A stretch of DNA of 64,000 nt from an uncultured Acetatifactor sp. (GCF_910585425.1 NZ_CAJUCP010000006.1:5497-69496), one strand, 5' to 3'; positions 8,536 through 18,021 are shown, numbered from the stretch's first letter. The notes: generated by a model from the letters alone, not told the origin. Translations and numbers: made by a program.

Positions 8536-11115
8536 ATGAACATACAGAAATTTACCCAGAAATCAATGCAGGCCGTGGAAGGCTGCGAGAAATTGGCTTA
8601 TGAGTACGGGAACCAGGAGATCGAACAGGAGCATCTGCTCTACAGCCTGCTGAAGGTGGAGGACAGCCTGATCCTGAAGCTGATAGAGAAGATGGAGATC
8701 CAGAAGGAGCACTTCGTGGACCGGGTGGAGAAGGCGATCGCGAAGCGCACCAAGGTCCAGGGCGGCAAGGTGTATGTGGGGGCCGACCTGAACAAGGTGC
8801 TGGTAAACGCCGAGGACGAGGCGAAGCAGCTGGGAGACGAGTACGTGTCCGTGGAGCACCTCTTCCTGGCCATGATTAAGAACCCCAACCGGGAGATTGC
8901 CCAGATCTGGAAGGAGTACGGCATCACCAGGGAGCGCTTCCTCCAGGCTCTGTCCACCGTCCGGGGGAACCAGCGGGTCACCAGCGACAACCCTGAGGCC
9001 ACTTACGACACCCTGGAGAAATACGGCCAGGAGCTGGTGGAGAAGGCCAGGAACCAGAAGCTGGATCCCGTGATAGGCAGGGACACGGAGATCCGAAACG
9101 TGATCCGCATCCTGTCCCGGAAGACCAAGAACAACCCCGTGCTGATCGGCGAGCCCGGAGTGGGCAAAACCGCTGTGGTGGAAGGGCTGGCCCAGAGAAT
9201 CGTCCGGGGGGACGTGCCCCAGGGCCTGAAGGACAAGAAGATATTCGCCCTGGACATGGGCGCATTGGTGGCCGGGGCAAAGTACCGGGGCGAGTTCGAG
9301 GAGCGGCTGAAGGCGGTGCTGGAGGACGTGAAGAACAGCGATGGACAGATCATCCTTTTCATCGACGAGCTGCACACCATCGTGGGCGCGGGCAAGACGG
9401 ACGGGGCACTGGACGCCGGGAACATGCTCAAGCCCATGCTGGCCAGGGGCGAGCTCCACTGCATCGGCGCCACCACTCTGGACGAATACAGGCAGTATAT
9501 CGAGAAGGACGCGGCGCTGGAGCGGCGGTTCCAGCCCGTCATGGTGGAGGAGCCCACAGTGGAGGACACCATCTCCATCCTCCGGGGCATCAAGGAGCGC
9601 TATGAGGTGTACCACGGCGTGAAGATTATGGACAACGCCCTGGTCAGCGCCGCCGTGCTGTCCAACCGCTATATCTCCGACCGTTTCCTGCCGGACAAGG
9701 CCATCGACCTGGTGGACGAGGCCTGCGCCCTAATCAAGACGGAGCTGGACAGCATGCCCACGGAGCTGGACGAGCTGCAGCGCAAGATCATGCAGATGGA
9801 GATCGAGGAGGCCGCCCTGAAGAAGGAGGACGACCGGCTGAGCCAGGAGCGCCTGGCGGATCTCCAGAAGGAGCTGGCGGAGGACAAGGAGAGCTTCGCC
9901 TCCAGGAAGGCCCAGTGGGACAATGAGAAGACCTCCGTGGAGAAGTTGTCTAAATTGCGTGAAGAGATAGACGCCGTGAACAGTGAGATTCAGATCGCCC
10001 AGATGGAAGGCAATCTGGAGAAGGCCGCGGAATTAAGCTACGGCAGGCTGCCCGCCCTGAAGAAGCAGTTGGAGCAGGAGGAGCAGTCCGGGGCCGCGGA
10101 GCGCTCTCTGGTCCGGGAGAAGGTGTCCGAGGAGGAGATTGCCAGGATCATCTCCCGGTGGACGGGGATTCCAGTCACCAAGCTGACGGAGAGCGAGCGG
10201 AACAAGACCCTGCACCTGGACGAAGAGCTCCACAGGCGGGTCATCGGCCAGGACGAGGGCGTCACCAAGGTGACGGAGGCCATCATCCGCTCCAAGGCGG
10301 GCATCAAGGACCCCTCCAAGCCCATAGGCTCCTTCCTGTTCCTGGGTCCCACCGGCGTGGGCAAGACGGAGCTGGCCAAGTCCCTGGCGGCGAGCCTCTT
10401 CGACGACGAGAACAACATTGTGCGCATCGACATGAGCGAATATATGGAGAAATACTCCGTGTCCAGGCTGATTGGAGCGCCTCCCGGATATGTGGGATAC
10501 GAGGAGGGCGGCCAGTTGACCGAAGCAGTCAGGAGGAAGCCTTACAGCGTGGTGCTCTTTGACGAGATCGAGAAGGCCCATCCGGACGTGTTCAACGTGC
10601 TGCTCCAGGTCCTGGACGACGGCCGCATCACGGACTCCCAGGGCAGGACGGTGGACTTCAAGAACACCATCCTGATCATGACCTCCAACATCGGGGCCAA
10701 TTATCTTCTGGAGGGCATACGGCCGGACGGCGGGATAGACGGGAAGGCCGAGGCGCTGGTGATGAACGACCTGCGCAGCCATTTCAGGCCGGAGTTCCTG
10801 AACCGCCTGGACGAGACCATCCTGTTCAAGCCCCTGACCAGAGAGAACATCGGCGGCATCGTGGAGCTGATCATCGCTGACCTGAACCGGCGGCTGGCGG
10901 ACAGGGATTTGAGCCTGGAGCTGACGGCGGAAGCGGAGCGGTTCATCGTGGACAATGCCTACGACCCGGTGTACGGCGCGCGCCCCCTGAAGCGGTATAT
11001 CCAGAAGCATGTGGAGACCGCCACGGCGAGGCTGATCCTGTCGGACGGCGTGGGAAGCGGCGACACGGTTGTGATAGGCGTGGAGGAGGGGACATTAAAG
11101 GCCTCCGTAAAATAA
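8536..11115 (+). CDS. clpB: ATP-dependent disaggregase ClpB
   Basis: An 859-residue Hsp100 chaperone that extracts proteins from aggregates with the DnaK system. Domains in order: Clp N domain (about 1-145), first AAA domain with GEPGVGKT, a coiled-coil M domain (about 400-530), and a second AAA domain with GPTGVGKT ending in the D2-small region. It lacks the ClpP-docking loop context of ClpA/ClpC and has the long M domain of ClpB. The ATG at 8536 follows GGGAGG. The longer in-frame opening from 8461 has no ribosome site. I see no CIRCE or CtsR box in the 150 bases upstream. Confidence 0.96.
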   Translation: MNIQKFTQKSMQAVEGCEKLAYEYGNQEIEQEHLLYSLLKVEDSLILKLIEKMEIQKEHFVDRVEKAIAKRTKVQGGKVYVGADLNKVLVNAEDEAKQLGDEYVSVEHLFLAMIKNPNREIAQIWKEYGITRERFLQALSTVRGNQRVTSDNPEATYDTLEKYGQELVEKARNQKLDPVIGRDTEIRNVIRILSRKTKNNPVLIGEPGVGKTAVVEGLAQRIVRGDVPQGLKDKKIFALDMGALVAGAKYRGEFEERLKAVLEDVKNSDGQIILFIDELHTIVGAGKTDGALDAGNMLKPMLARGELHCIGATTLDEYRQYIEKDAALERRFQPVMVEEPTVEDTISILRGIKERYEVYHGVKIMDNALVSAAVLSNRYISDRFLPDKAIDLVDEACALIKTELDSMPTELDELQRKIMQMEIEEAALKKEDDRLSQERLADLQKELAEDKESFASRKAQWDNEKTSVEKLSKLREEIDAVNSEIQIAQMEGNLEKAAELSYGRLPALKKQLEQEEQSGAAERSLVREKVSEEEIARIISRWTGIPVTKLTESERNKTLHLDEELHRRVIGQDEGVTKVTEAIIRSKAGIKDPSKPIGSFLFLGPTGVGKTELAKSLAASLFDDENNIVRIDMSEYMEKYSVSRLIGAPPGYVGYEEGGQLTEAVRRKPYSVVLFDEIEKAHPDVFNVLLQVLDDGRITDSQGRTVDFKNTILIMTSNIGANYLLEGIRPDGGIDGKAEALVMNDLRSHFRPEFLNRLDETILFKPLTRENIGGIVELIIADLNRRLADRDLSLELTAEAERFIVDNAYDPVYGARPLKRYIQKHVETATARLILSDGVGSGDTVVIGVEEGTLKASVK

Positions 11116-11157
11116 ACAGGAAAAATGAAAAAGAAACAAATTTATTTAAAATAGGAC

Positions 11158-11186
11158 TTGCAAGTCCATGGCCCTTATGCTACAAT
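11158..11186 (+). promoter_or_regulatory. Sigma-A promoter of rpmE
   Basis: TTGCAA at 11158-11163, a 17-base spacer and TACAAT at 11181-11186. It lies just past clpB, so rpmE is transcribed independently. Confidence 0.75.
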
Positions 11187-11240
11187 GATATCGCTGTTTG
11201 TGGTTCCATAAGCAGTGCGGATGTGAACATCAAATATTAT

Positions 11241-11260
11241 GGGTTTCGCAGCTGCGAAGA
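11241..11260 (+). promoter_or_regulatory. Candidate L31 leader hairpin
   Basis: A perfect 14-base palindrome (11245-11258, TTCGCAGCTGCGAA) sits in the roughly 95-base 5' leader between the rpmE promoter and the ribosome site at 11271-11276. Firmicute rpmE mRNAs are known to carry L31-binding leaders that repress translation. I assign it by position and hairpin only; the full consensus was not matched. Confidence 0.45.
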
Positions 11261-11282
11261 TATCATAGAAGAGGTGAACGAG

Positions 11283-11483
11283 ATGAAGGAAGGAATCCAT
11301 CCTAAGTACCATCAGGCAACCGTGACATGTAACTGCGGCAATACTTTCGTGACCGGCTCTACAAAGCCTGAGATTCACGTAGAAGTATGCTCCAAATGCC
11401 ATCCCTTCTACACTGGCCAGCAGAAGATGACCAGGGCTGACGGGCGTATTGAGAAGTTCAATCGGAAATATGGCGTGAAATAA
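11283..11483 (+). CDS. rpmE: Ribosomal protein bL31, zinc form
   Basis: A 66-residue large-subunit protein. Four cysteines in two pairs (Cys16/Cys18 and Cys36/Cys39) form the zinc ribbon of the C+ type of L31. The ATG at 11283 has GAGGTG 6 bases upstream and gives the normal length and the classic start MKEGIHPKY; a longer in-frame opening from 11223 would read through the leader. A strong terminator follows immediately. Confidence 0.97.
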   Translation: MKEGIHPKYHQATVTCNCGNTFVTGSTKPEIHVEVCSKCHPFYTGQQKMTRADGRIEKFNRKYGVK

Positions 11484-11503
11484 GGTCATGGGAATCGCAG
11501 GAA

Positions 11504-11537
11504 AGGTTGAGGTGTGCTTGCATCTCAACCTTTTTTA
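11504..11537 (+). terminator. Terminator of rpmE
   Basis: An 8-bp stem (11504-11511 with 11524-11531), a 12-base loop and a run of six T. Confidence 0.85.
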
Positions 11538-11628
11538 CAATGACATTCAGGGCAGCTTTAGCGGAGGGCTTTTTTGAGAGGGGCCATAGCTAAAGCTATT
11601 TGAGATGGAAATATCGGAGGATAAGAGT

Positions 11629-12597
11629 ATGGCAAAGAAGGGCCGTTATTCCGGCATCGGCGGGCAGGCCGTGCTGGAGGGCATCATGATGAAGAACAAG
11701 GAGAAATACGCGGTGGCCGTCAGGCGGCCCGATGGGGGCATCTCCGTGGAGGTGGACAACCACAGGGGCATACTGCCCGGCAGCAAGGTGAAGGAGATTC
11801 CCTTTGTCAGGGGCATCTTCAATTTCATCGATTCCCTGGTGCTGGGCATGAAGTGCCTGAACTTCTCGGCCTCCTTCTATGAGGAGGAGCCGGGCGGGGA
11901 AGAAGGGGATTCCGGGCAGCAGAAGCCGAAGAACGAGACGGGGGAGAAGCTGATGTCGGCGCTGGTCACCTGCTTCGCGGTGGTGTTGGCGCTGGGCATT
12001 TTCGTGGTGCTGCCCTATTACCTGACATCCCTGCTGAAAAGTTCCCTGCGCAACCAGTCCCTGATGGCCATCATCGAGGGCGTGGTGCGCATCCTGATTT
12101 TCATCCTGTATATCTGGGGCATCAGCCTGATGAAGGACATCCGCAGGCTGTACCGCTATCACGGCGCGGAGCATAAGTGCATCAACTGCATCGAGAGGGG
12201 GAGGCCGCTGACGCCGTCCAACGTGATGCGCAGCTCCAGGCTCCATAAGAGATGCGGGACCAGCTTCATCTTCTTCGTATTTCTGGTGAGCATCGTGCTG
12301 TTCTTCTTTATCCGGGTGGAGAACCCTGTGGCCAGGGTGGGCATCAGGATTGCGCTTATGCCCGTGGTGGCCGGGATTTCCTATGAGATTATCCGGCTGG
12401 CGGGGCGCAGCGACAATATTTTCATACAGATTCTGTCCGCGCCGGGCATGGCCATCCAGCGGATGACCACTAAGGAGCCGGACGAGAGCATGGTGGAGGT
12501 GGCGATCGCCGCAGTGGAGACCGTGTTTGACTGGAAGCAGTATCTGAGGGACAATTTCGGATACCAGGCGGAGGATCTGGAGGCAGGGGAAGGCTGA
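11629..12597 (+). CDS. DUF1385 membrane protein (YqhQ family)
   Basis: A 322-residue protein beginning KKGRYSGIGGQAVLEGIMMKNKEKYAV, the signature start of DUF1385. It has several hydrophobic helices (around residues 105-125, 145-165, 215-240) and the conserved motif YRYHGAEHKCINCIE. Function is unknown in the family; in Clostridia it regularly precedes prmC and prfA, as here. The ATG at 11629 has GGAGG 8 bases upstream; the ATG at 11605 does not. It ends 3 bases before prmC, so the two are cotranscribed. Confidence 0.92.
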   Translation: MAKKGRYSGIGGQAVLEGIMMKNKEKYAVAVRRPDGGISVEVDNHRGILPGSKVKEIPFVRGIFNFIDSLVLGMKCLNFSASFYEEEPGGEEGDSGQQKPKNETGEKLMSALVTCFAVVLALGIFVVLPYYLTSLLKSSLRNQSLMAIIEGVVRILIFILYIWGISLMKDIRRLYRYHGAEHKCINCIERGRPLTPSNVMRSSRLHKRCGTSFIFFVFLVSIVLFFFIRVENPVARVGIRIALMPVVAGISYEIIRLAGRSDNIFIQILSAPGMAIQRMTTKEPDESMVEVAIAAVETVFDWKQYLRDNFGYQAEDLEAGEG

Positions 12598-12600
12598 CAT

Positions 12601-13524
12601 ATGACGTATGGGGAACTGTACCGCCGGGGAAGGGATGCGCTGGAAGGGGCGGGAGTCCCGGAGGCGGAGCTGGATGCCAGGCTGCTCCTGGAGTGGGTCT
12701 GCGGCACGGACCGAAACGACCTGCTGGCCCACGGGGACAGAGAGCGGAGCGCCGGAGAGCAGGCGGAATATGAAAGGCTGATTGCCGGGCGGAAGGGGAG
12801 GATCCCCCTCCAGCATCTCACAGGGGTGCAGGCGTTCATGGGGCTGGAATTTGCCGTGGACGGGCATGTGCTGGTTCCCAGGCAGGATACGGAAGTCCTG
12901 GTGGAGGAGGCGCTGCGCAACCTCCATGACGGCATGCGGATACTGGATATGTGCACGGGATCCGGCTGTATCCTGATAAGCCTCCTGCACTATTCCAACG
13001 ACTGCCGGGGGGTGGGAGCGGACATCTCCGGGGAGGCCCTGGCCGTGGCCAGAGGGAACGCGGAAAGGCTGCTGGGGGCTTCGGCCTGCGCCTGGATGCG
13101 GGACGGGACGGAGATCCTGGACGGCTGTGGGGCGAATCTTGCATGTGCGGAGGACAGGCAGGGGAGGATTTCATTCATGGAGAGCGACCTCTTCGACGGC
13201 GTAGAAGGGAGATTCGACATCATCGTGTCCAATCCGCCCTATATCCGGAGCGGGGAGATTCCTGGCCTGATGCCGGAGGTGCGGGAGCACGAGCCTGTGC
13301 TGGCCCTGGACGGCGGGGAGGACGGGCTTGCCTTCTACCGCAGGATCGTGGAGGGCTGCAGGGGGCATCTTTGCGGCGGCGGGATGCTTTTCCTGGAAAT
13401 CGGATACGACCAGGGGGAGGCTGTCAGCGGGCTCCTGGCGGAAGCGGGATTCCTGGAGGTGGCCGTGGTAAAGGATTATGCCGGACTGGACAGGGTGGTC
13501 TGCGGGACGCTTGGATTCGGCTGA
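12601..13524 (+). CDS. prmC: Release factor glutamine methyltransferase PrmC
   Basis: A 307-residue SAM-dependent enzyme that N5-methylates the glutamine of the GGQ motif in release factors. A small helical N-domain is followed by a Rossmann methyltransferase with ILDMCTGSGCILISLL as the SAM loop and the catalytic NPPY at residues 211-214. Its substrate gene prfA lies directly downstream. A modest insertion (about residues 165-190) separates the SAM site from the NPPY strand. The start is supported by GGGGAAGG upstream. Confidence 0.95.
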   Translation: MTYGELYRRGRDALEGAGVPEAELDARLLLEWVCGTDRNDLLAHGDRERSAGEQAEYERLIAGRKGRIPLQHLTGVQAFMGLEFAVDGHVLVPRQDTEVLVEEALRNLHDGMRILDMCTGSGCILISLLHYSNDCRGVGADISGEALAVARGNAERLLGASACAWMRDGTEILDGCGANLACAEDRQGRISFMESDLFDGVEGRFDIIVSNPPYIRSGEIPGLMPEVREHEPVLALDGGEDGLAFYRRIVEGCRGHLCGGGMLFLEIGYDQGEAVSGLLAEAGFLEVAVVKDYAGLDRVVCGTLGFG

Positions 13525-13660
13525 GCGGCGGATGCCGGGGGTATCCGGGGCAATGACAGGCCCGGGATGACGGGACAGGCGCAGGGCAGACAGGGAAAGG
13601 CCCGCCGTCTGGCAGAGTGAGAGGATGAAGAGCCGTCTCGGCGGCAGAATGAGAGGAGAT

Positions 13661-14737
13661 ATGTTCGATAAATTAGAGGATTTGCTGATTCGGTTCGAGG
13701 AGATTCTGAGCGAGCTCCACGAGCCCACCGTGACCGCCAACCAGGAGCGGTTCCGGAAGCTTATGAAGGAGCAGAGCGACCTGACACCCATCGTGGACGC
13801 TTATACGGAATATAAGAAGTGCAGGCAGGAAATCGAGGACTCCCTGGAGCTGTTGGAGGGGGAGAGCGATGACGACATGCGGGAGATGATCAAGGAGACC
13901 TTAAGCGAGAGCAGGAAACGCGTGGAGGAGCTGGAGCAGGAGCTGAAAATCCTGCTGCTTCCCAAGGACCCGAACGATGACAAGAATGTAATCGTGGAAA
14001 TCCGGGCAGGCGCGGGAGGGGACGAGGCGGCGCTGTTCGCCGCGGAGATCTATCGGATGTACGTGCACTACGCGGAGGGCCAGCGGTGGAGGGTGGAGAC
14101 GCTGAATGTGGATGAAATCGGCATCGGCGGCATGAAAGAGGTACAGTTCACGATCACCGGGCAGGGCGCCTACTCCAGGATGAAGTATGAGAGCGGCGTG
14201 CACCGGGTGCAGAGGGTGCCCGAGACGGAGAGCGGCGGGCGGATACACACCTCCACCATCAGCGTGGCGGTGATGCCGGAGGTGGACGAAGACATAGATA
14301 TCGTCATCGAGGAGAAGGACATCCGGATCGATGTCATGCGGGCCTCGGGAAACGGCGGCCAGTGCGTCAACACCACGGATTCCGCGGTGCGCCTGACCCA
14401 CTATCCCACGGGCATCGTGGTGTACAGCCAGACGGAGAAGTCCCAGCTCCAGAACAAGGCCAAGGCCTTCGCCCTGCTGAAGGCGAAGCTCTACGACATG
14501 GAGCAGCAGCAGCGTCATGACGCGGAGGCGGAGCTGCGCCGCAGCCAGATAGGGACGGGGGACCGCTCCGAGAAGATCCGCACCTACAATTTCCCCCAGG
14601 GCCGCGTCACCGACCATCGCATCGGCCTGACCATCTACAAGCTGGATAAGGTCATGAACGGGGACATCCAGGAGATCCTGGACGCCTGCATCGCCGCCGA
14701 CCAAGCGGCTAAGTTAGTGAAGATGGGAGAAAACTAA
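13661..14737 (+). CDS. prfA: Peptide chain release factor 1
   Basis: RF1 terminates translation at UAA and UAG. It is 358 residues long, the family norm. The peptidyl-hydrolysis motif GGQ is at 232-234 (SGNGGQCVNTTDSAVRLTH). Position 235 is Cys where His is usual. The ATG at 13661 has GAGAGGAG just before it; the in-frame ATG at 13625 has no ribosome site. The gene ends ...AADQAAKLVKMGEN-UAA, and this tail is the seed of a tandem repeat that continues downstream in the same frame. Confidence 0.96.
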   Translation: MFDKLEDLLIRFEEILSELHEPTVTANQERFRKLMKEQSDLTPIVDAYTEYKKCRQEIEDSLELLEGESDDDMREMIKETLSESRKRVEELEQELKILLLPKDPNDDKNVIVEIRAGAGGDEAALFAAEIYRMYVHYAEGQRWRVETLNVDEIGIGGMKEVQFTITGQGAYSRMKYESGVHRVQRVPETESGGRIHTSTISVAVMPEVDEDIDIVIEEKDIRIDVMRASGNGGQCVNTTDSAVRLTHYPTGIVVYSQTEKSQLQNKAKAFALLKAKLYDMEQQQRHDAEAELRRSQIGTGDRSEKIRTYNFPQGRVTDHRIGLTIYKLDKVMNGDIQEILDACIAADQAAKLVKMGEN

Positions 14738-15079
14738 GAGCCGTTTGGTCGCGGGACCGAAGCGGCCAAGCTGGTAAAGACGGGAGAAAACTAGAGGCCG
14801 TTTGGTCGAGGGACCAAGGCGGCTAAGCTGGTGAAGATGGGAGAAAACTAAAAGCCGTTTGGTCGCGGGACCGAAGCGGCCAAGCTGGTGAAGATGGGAG
14901 AAAGCTGGAAGCCGTTTGGTCGCGGGACCGAAGCGGCCAAGCTGGTAAAGATGGGAAAAAACTCAAAGCCGCCTGGTCAAGGGGCCGAAGCGGCAAAGCT
15001 GGTGGAGAAGGAAGAAAACCAGAAGCCGCCTGGTCGAGGGACTGAGGCGGAGAGGCCGGTGGAGACGGGAGAGAACCAG
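14738..15079 (+). repeat. Six 57-bp tandem repeats grown from the prfA 3' end
   Basis: Six units of exactly 57 bp (19 codons) follow the prfA stop without a gap. The landmark GGGAGA or its variant falls at 14725 (inside prfA), 14782, 14839, 14896, 14953, 15010 and 15067. Each unit encodes a variant of PFGRGTEAAKLVKMGEN in the prfA frame. Units 1 and 2 end in TAG and TAA; units 3-6 have lost the stop. Each unit also carries an imperfect inverted repeat (GGTC..GACC with flanking CCG..CGG) able to fold as RNA. Divergence increases toward the distal end. This fills the 382-base gap before the next gene. Confidence 0.93.
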
Positions 15080-15119
15080 GCCGAAAATCCAACATAGATG
15101 AGACAGGAGATTGCCGATC

Positions 15120-17801
15120 ATGTTTACGAAGGAAATGATGGAAAGAATGGAAGCGCCCTTCAGGGAGCAGTTGAAGCGCATGGGGACAAGCGGAGCCTGC
15201 GGGGCCAGGGCGGCGCAGGTGGAGCGCATGGTGGAGGAGATTCTGAGCCCCGGGGAGGCCCAGGCCCTGAAATGCCTGTATGCCTCCATGCCGGTGAGCG
15301 ATGCCGTGGACTATCCTGCGGAGCTCTTCGAAGCCTTCGCCAGGCACGGGGCCTTTCTCTGGGAGAAGGGGCCTTTTGCGGGCCGGGTTCCGGAGAGGCT
15401 CTTCGCCGGGTATGTGCTGCATCATCGGGTGAACAATGAAGATTTGACGGAGCACCGCGCATTTTTCTATGAGCAGTTAAAGGACAGGATTGCCGGGATG
15501 GATATGCGCCAGGCCGTGCGGGAAGCCAACTACTGGTGCGCCTCCCAGGCCACCTACAGGTCAACGGACGGCCGGACGGCCAGCCCCATGAGCGTATACG
15601 ACTGCGCCTACGGCCGCTGCGGGGAGGAGTCCACCTTTACCGTGTCGGTGCTGCGCAGCCTGGGAATCCCCGCCAGGCAGGTGTACGTGCCCCTGTGGTC
15701 CCACTGCGACGACAACCACGCCTGGGTGGAGGCATGGTGCGACGGGGAGTGGGTCTTTTTCGGCGCATGTGAGCCGGAGGAGCTCCTGAACAGAGGGTGG
15801 TTCGCCGGGGCGTCCTCCAGGGCCATGCTGGTGCACTCACGCTGGCTCCTTCCGGTGGAGGAGGGCACGGAGGGCGTGGACGCCCCCCAGGTGCTGCCCG
15901 GCAACGACATGTGCCAGGCCCTGAACCAGATCGGACGCTATGCCCTGACCACAGAGCAGGAGGTGGCCGTATATGACAGAGAGGGGAATCCCCAGCCGGG
16001 GGCGCTGGTGCGCTTTGAAGTCATGAATATGGCATGCTACGGGGAGATTGCGGCCGTCCATACCGACGGGCAGGGGAAGTGTGTGCTCCGCACCGGACTG
16101 GGCAGCCTGCATGTCACAGCGTCAAAGGACGGCGCTTACGGGGAGGCCCTGGCGGACACCAGACAGGGGAGCTGCTGTGAGATCGTGCTGGACGCCGCGG
16201 GACAGCAGGCTGACAGGTGGGAGGAGCTGACTTTTACCGCACCGAAGGATTCTGTACGGAATTCCGTCATGCCCACCGATGAGGAGAAGGCCAGGGGCCG
16301 GAAGCGTCTGGAGGAGATGAACCGCCTGCGCAGGGAGAAGGAGAGCCGCTTTTACGACCAGGCCCTGGCGGAGGAAGCCACGGCAGGGATGGAGTCGGAT
16401 ATGCGGGACAGATGCGCCGCCATCATGAAAAAGGCCTGCAGGAACCAGAAGGAGATCGGGACATTCCTGGCAAAGCCCGCGGACGGAGCCTATCCGGAGC
16501 GCTGGAAGACGGCCGTGCTGGAGAGCCTGCGGGAGAAGGACCTCCGGGATATCACTGTGGAGGTGCTGGAGGAGTGCTGCCTGGAGGCGGCCGGCTGGGA
16601 AAGCGTGTACGGGGACGGGCTTCTGGTGCCCTATATCCTGTGCCCCAGAGTGGGGGACGAGATGATCCGTCCCTTCCGGCGCTTCATTTCGGGCTGGCTG
16701 GAGCAGGAGAGCGCCCGCCAGGGCAGAGACCTGTCGGAGGAGATCCGCAGGAATCCGGTGGCGGCATGGGAGCTTGTGCAGGAAAAGATTGTGTCGGATA
16801 AAAAGGAGGAGTACGGGAACCTGATCGCATCCGCCCGGGGCGCTCTGGAGAGCGGCCGGGGGAGCAGGCTGACCCAGGAAGTGGTCTGCGTGCAGATTCT
16901 CAGGACTCTGGGCATACCCGCCCGGCTGGATCCGGTGGAGGGAGTGCCGGAGGTGTGGATGCCTTCGGAGGAGGCCCGGAGCGCGAAAGACGCGGCGGCA
17001 GGTTCCGGCCAAGCGGAAGCCATGGCCGAAGACATGGGCGTATTCGTTCCGCTGGAGCGGCATGAGAGGACATGCCGGATTCTGGTCCGGGGCCAGGAGG
17101 GCGTGGAGTGGAATTATTTCGGAAACTGGTCCCTGGCCCGTTTTGACGATGGCGCTTACAGGCCTCTGTGGCTGTGGGAGCAGGACAAGCTTGCGGGGCC
17201 CATTCCCGCTTTCCCGGGGAGATACAGGGCGTTGACGGCGAACCGTCTGCCAAATGGCAATATATTGGCAAAAGAGCTGTATTTCCAGTTGGAGGAGGGA
17301 CAGGAGAGGGAGATTCGCCTGGAGCTGGCGGAGGCTGAGCCTGCCGATATGCTCACGGACCACGCCATCCCGGACTTTGCCATAAAGAGGGAGGACGGGG
17401 AGGCATGCATGCTTTCGGCGCTGGTGAAGGAAGACAGCGGCCTGTTCATCTGGCTGGGAGAGGACGAGGAGCCTACGGAGCATATCCTGAATGAGATATA
17501 TGAGCGCAGGGAGGCCTATGCCGAGCTGCAGGAGAGGCTGTTCTTTGTGGCCCTGCGCCCGGAAATCCGGAAGAACCCGGCGTGCGGACGGGTGCTGGAG
17601 GCGCTGCCCGGGATTACATTGATGTTCGACGAGTTCGGGGCCGATATGGAGGCGCTGGCCCGCAGGCTGTACCTGGAGCCCGGGAAGCTCCCCCTGGCGG
17701 TGCTGATCGACAGGGAGATGCGGGGCATCTACAGCGTGGCCGGGTACAATGTGGGCACGGGTGATATGATACTGAAGCTGATCCGGATGAGCAAAAACTG
17801 A
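15120..17801 (+). CDS. Large transglutaminase-like domain protein
   Basis: An 893-residue protein with no signal peptide. The transglutaminase/protease-like fold is at about 130-240: catalytic Cys167 (GRCGEESTF) and His200 (DNHAWVEAW). The usual Asp position reads GACEPE, a variant frequent in this branch. A second transglutaminase-like stretch appears near 590-700 (LTQEVVCVQILRTLGIPARL). The last ~130 residues (FIWLGEDEEPTEHIL to LAVLIDREMRGIYS) look thioredoxin-like but have no CxxC. Substrate unknown. The ATG at 15120 has AGGAGA 10 bases upstream; the in-frame TTG at 15111 is too close to it. Confidence 0.85.
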   Translation: MFTKEMMERMEAPFREQLKRMGTSGACGARAAQVERMVEEILSPGEAQALKCLYASMPVSDAVDYPAELFEAFARHGAFLWEKGPFAGRVPERLFAGYVLHHRVNNEDLTEHRAFFYEQLKDRIAGMDMRQAVREANYWCASQATYRSTDGRTASPMSVYDCAYGRCGEESTFTVSVLRSLGIPARQVYVPLWSHCDDNHAWVEAWCDGEWVFFGACEPEELLNRGWFAGASSRAMLVHSRWLLPVEEGTEGVDAPQVLPGNDMCQALNQIGRYALTTEQEVAVYDREGNPQPGALVRFEVMNMACYGEIAAVHTDGQGKCVLRTGLGSLHVTASKDGAYGEALADTRQGSCCEIVLDAAGQQADRWEELTFTAPKDSVRNSVMPTDEEKARGRKRLEEMNRLRREKESRFYDQALAEEATAGMESDMRDRCAAIMKKACRNQKEIGTFLAKPADGAYPERWKTAVLESLREKDLRDITVEVLEECCLEAAGWESVYGDGLLVPYILCPRVGDEMIRPFRRFISGWLEQESARQGRDLSEEIRRNPVAAWELVQEKIVSDKKEEYGNLIASARGALESGRGSRLTQEVVCVQILRTLGIPARLDPVEGVPEVWMPSEEARSAKDAAAGSGQAEAMAEDMGVFVPLERHERTCRILVRGQEGVEWNYFGNWSLARFDDGAYRPLWLWEQDKLAGPIPAFPGRYRALTANRLPNGNILAKELYFQLEEGQEREIRLELAEAEPADMLTDHAIPDFAIKREDGEACMLSALVKEDSGLFIWLGEDEEPTEHILNEIYERREAYAELQERLFFVALRPEIRKNPACGRVLEALPGITLMFDEFGADMEALARRLYLEPGKLPLAVLIDREMRGIYSVAGYNVGTGDMILKLIRMSKN

Positions 17802-17915
17802 AGCCTTTCGGCCCGGTGCCAAATGCCGATGTTGTTTTGCGATGTCTGACGGCTGAGCGGCATGCCGGAAAATCTGAGACGAGGCTTTGGGGACAACAGA
17901 AGATGTCTGCCATAT

Positions 17916-18021
17916 ATGCCGCCCCGGGCGGCATGATGGGAAGGTTGGATAAAAAAGCGTATCCAATCTGTGTATTTTGCACGGCGGATGCTTTCCGCCG
18001 TGCGGGCGCGTCGCAACGCGC
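17916..18021 (+). promoter_or_regulatory. Cluster of four inverted repeats ahead of the GH29 gene
   Basis: Four inverted repeats in about 106 bases: a 19-base palindrome at 17916-17934; TTGGATA/TATCCAA at 17945-17951 and 17960-17966; a perfect 10-bp stem at 17979-17988 with 17994-18003; and GCGCGT/ACGCGC at 18006-18011 with 18016-18021. The last ends 14 bases before the chosen start codon. The second has the look of an operator; the others would form stable RNA hairpins. Confidence 0.6.

Noticed and set aside
14738..15079. Possible CRISPR array
   Set aside because: Units are contiguous with no unique spacers, derive from prfA, and no cas gene is near.
14888..15097. Independent 69-codon gene in the repeat
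   Set aside because: No ribosome site; the frame simply continues prfA through the repeat units.
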